Assembly: GCA_963808455.1 (NCBI GenBank)
Contig: CAWEHT010000134.1
Location: forward strand, 1 to 6,398
Length of the DNA stretch: 6,398 nt
Origin: CAWEHT01 sp963808455
Lineage (GTDB): Bacteria > Chloroflexota > Anaerolineae > CG2-30-64-16
Reading direction: 5' to 3'
Made by a program: the position numbers and the translations under genes. Each line of letters starts with the position of its first letter. Position 1 is the stretch's first letter. Under the pieces are notes generated by a model. That model did no database searches. It was not told where the DNA came from and saw nothing but the letters and a program-made list of their open reading frames with translations. Shown piece after piece: positions 5,590 through 6,398 of the stretch.

Positions 5590-6117
5590 ATGTCTTGGGG
5601 TAATCGCGAGGCTGCCAGGCAGCGGGCGACCTATACGGTATTGAGTGGAGTCTTCCTGACCATCTTCGCCATCTTTTCTCGAAGTAAAGCCGCACGGGAG
5701 CGAGAACTCAAGCTGCGGCCCTTTGATCTGCTGCAGCTGGCGTTCGCGAGCTATCGCCTTGGTCGGCTTGTTGCGTACGACAGGGTCTTTGAGACCTACC
5801 GCCTTGCCGTGACGGACACGATACCGGACCCGAGCGGTGCCGGTGATACGGTGGCGCCCAAGGGCGGAGGCGTCCGGCGCGCGCTGGGCGAGCTCGTATG
5901 TTGCCCGATTTGCACCGGCACGTGGATCGCAGCCGGATTGGTCTATACGCTGCATATCGCTCCGCGCCCCACTCGCACCCTGTTGGCGATCATGAGCGCC
6001 GTTGGGTTGGCTGAGCTTGTGGATGCGGCGACAGAAGCTCTGCAGTGGACCGGCCAGATTGCCCGGGAGCGCGCCGGCACGGAGCGCTCCGCCAAAGTAA
6101 GAGCGGCAGGCTCGTGA
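5590..6117 (+). CDS. DUF1360 family membrane protein
   Basis: This 175-residue protein resembles the DUF1360 family. Its diagnostic segments are LLQLAFASYRLGRLVAYDRV (47-66) and GELVCCPICTGTW (100-112), the conserved Cys-Pro-x-Cys-x-Gly-x-Trp motif with C105 and C108, plus an extra C104. Hydrophobic segments at about 16-30, 46-62, 112-124 and 129-144 suggest an integral membrane protein. The paired cysteines could bind metal or form a disulfide. Some family members occur in Bacillus, but no molecular function is established. The N-terminal segment (1-45), with an added hydrophobic stretch and a charged linker, looks like an extension of the usual core. AAAGGAG lies seven bases before the ATG and supports this start. 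It has its own predicted promoter and converges with the last gene, with 19 bases between them. Confidence 0.85.
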   Translation: MSWGNREAARQRATYTVLSGVFLTIFAIFSRSKAARERELKLRPFDLLQLAFASYRLGRLVAYDRVFETYRLAVTDTIPDPSGAGDTVAPKGGGVRRALGELVCCPICTGTWIAAGLVYTLHIAPRPTRTLLAIMSAVGLAELVDAATEALQWTGQIARERAGTERSAKVRAAGS

Positions 6118-6136
6118 AGTCGTCCCTCGGGCCCTT

Positions 6137-6398
6137 TCAACCGATCCACAGGTCGGCCAACTCCAAGCATTGTGTGCCGGGAATGTCGAGCAGGCCCCAT
6201 CGCCAGGTCCCCCAGGGCGTGGCCACCAGGTACTGATTGTCAATCCACAATACCAGGCCCAGCGGCCCCAGAGGCGCCGTCGAGCTGGCGAGCACCACCG
6301 TGCCATCCACCAGAAAGCGGCAAGTGGCGACATCCCACTCGATGACATAAGTATGCCACGCGTCCATGGGTATGGCCACGCACGCTTCGCGAATGGTA
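6137..6398 (-). CDS. C-terminal part of a concanavalin/GH16-like domain protein (partial)
   Basis: The frame is open through the right edge, so the N-terminus is missing; the visible part is 86 residues. The GTG at 6379 is probably internal, since family-like sequence continues upstream of it. The pattern AWHTYVIEWD, then CRFLVDG, then PLGLVLWIDNQYL and a terminal CLELADLWI resembles the last strands of a concanavalin-A-like beta-sandwich, as found in GH16-type glycosidases and related sugar-binding proteins. The catalytic part, if any, would be off the window, so enzyme and binding protein cannot be told apart. No signal peptide can be assessed. Confidence 0.55.
   Translation of the reverse strand, partial: TIREACVAIPMDAWHTYVIEWDVATCRFLVDGTVVLASSTAPLGPLGLVLWIDNQYLVATPWGTWRWGLLDIPGTQCLELADLWIG

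Overview
This is a GC-rich bacterial window with seven protein-coding genes, and its gene set resembles Chloroflexota (Anaerolineae-like genomes). The taxonomic hint comes from a proline-rich lipoprotein ending in a bacterial NBR1-type Ig-like domain, small DUF4342 and DUF1360 proteins, and a free-standing adenylate-forming ligase. There is no rRNA or other marker gene, so the assignment is an inference.

Layout. (1) About 21-1455: an insertion sequence with one DDE transposase (D91, D175, E313), imperfect terminal inverted repeats at 25-39 and 1437-1451, and a promoter whose -35 box lies inside the left repeat. (2) 1570-2431 (+): a thioredoxin-TPR protein of the CnoX/YbbN type with an intact WCGPC site. 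(3) 2450-3071 (-): a lipoprotein with a proline-rich stalk and an NBR1-type Ig-like domain. (4) 3349-5091 (+): a 580-residue class I adenylate-forming enzyme of unknown acid substrate. (5) 5130-5405 (-): a DUF4342 protein. (6) 5590-6117 (+): a DUF1360 membrane protein. (7) 6137-6398 (-): the C-terminal part of a protein that looks like a concanavalin-A/GH16-type beta-sandwich, cut by the window edge.

After the insertion sequence the genes alternate in orientation (+ - + - + -). Convergent pairs are separated by only about 18-38 bp, and divergent pairs by 277 and 184 bp. No operon is visible, so each gene is probably its own transcription unit and no shared pathway can be inferred. The best regulatory region is 5406-5589, between the DUF4342 and DUF1360 genes. 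It holds a good promoter with a 10-bp palindrome in its spacer and a GC-rich hairpin at the start of the predicted transcript.

The most striking observation is that three unrelated neighbouring genes (transposase tail, CnoX-like gene, lipoprotein) each read through to a family-typical C-terminus only after one base is removed. In two of them the extra base maps to a C/G triplet, and in the third a C triplet is the best candidate. All three lie before position 2600, and the genes after 3349 read cleanly. This is either a run of sequence errors or real decay next to the insertion sequence. I do not see a convincing new multi-gene system here.
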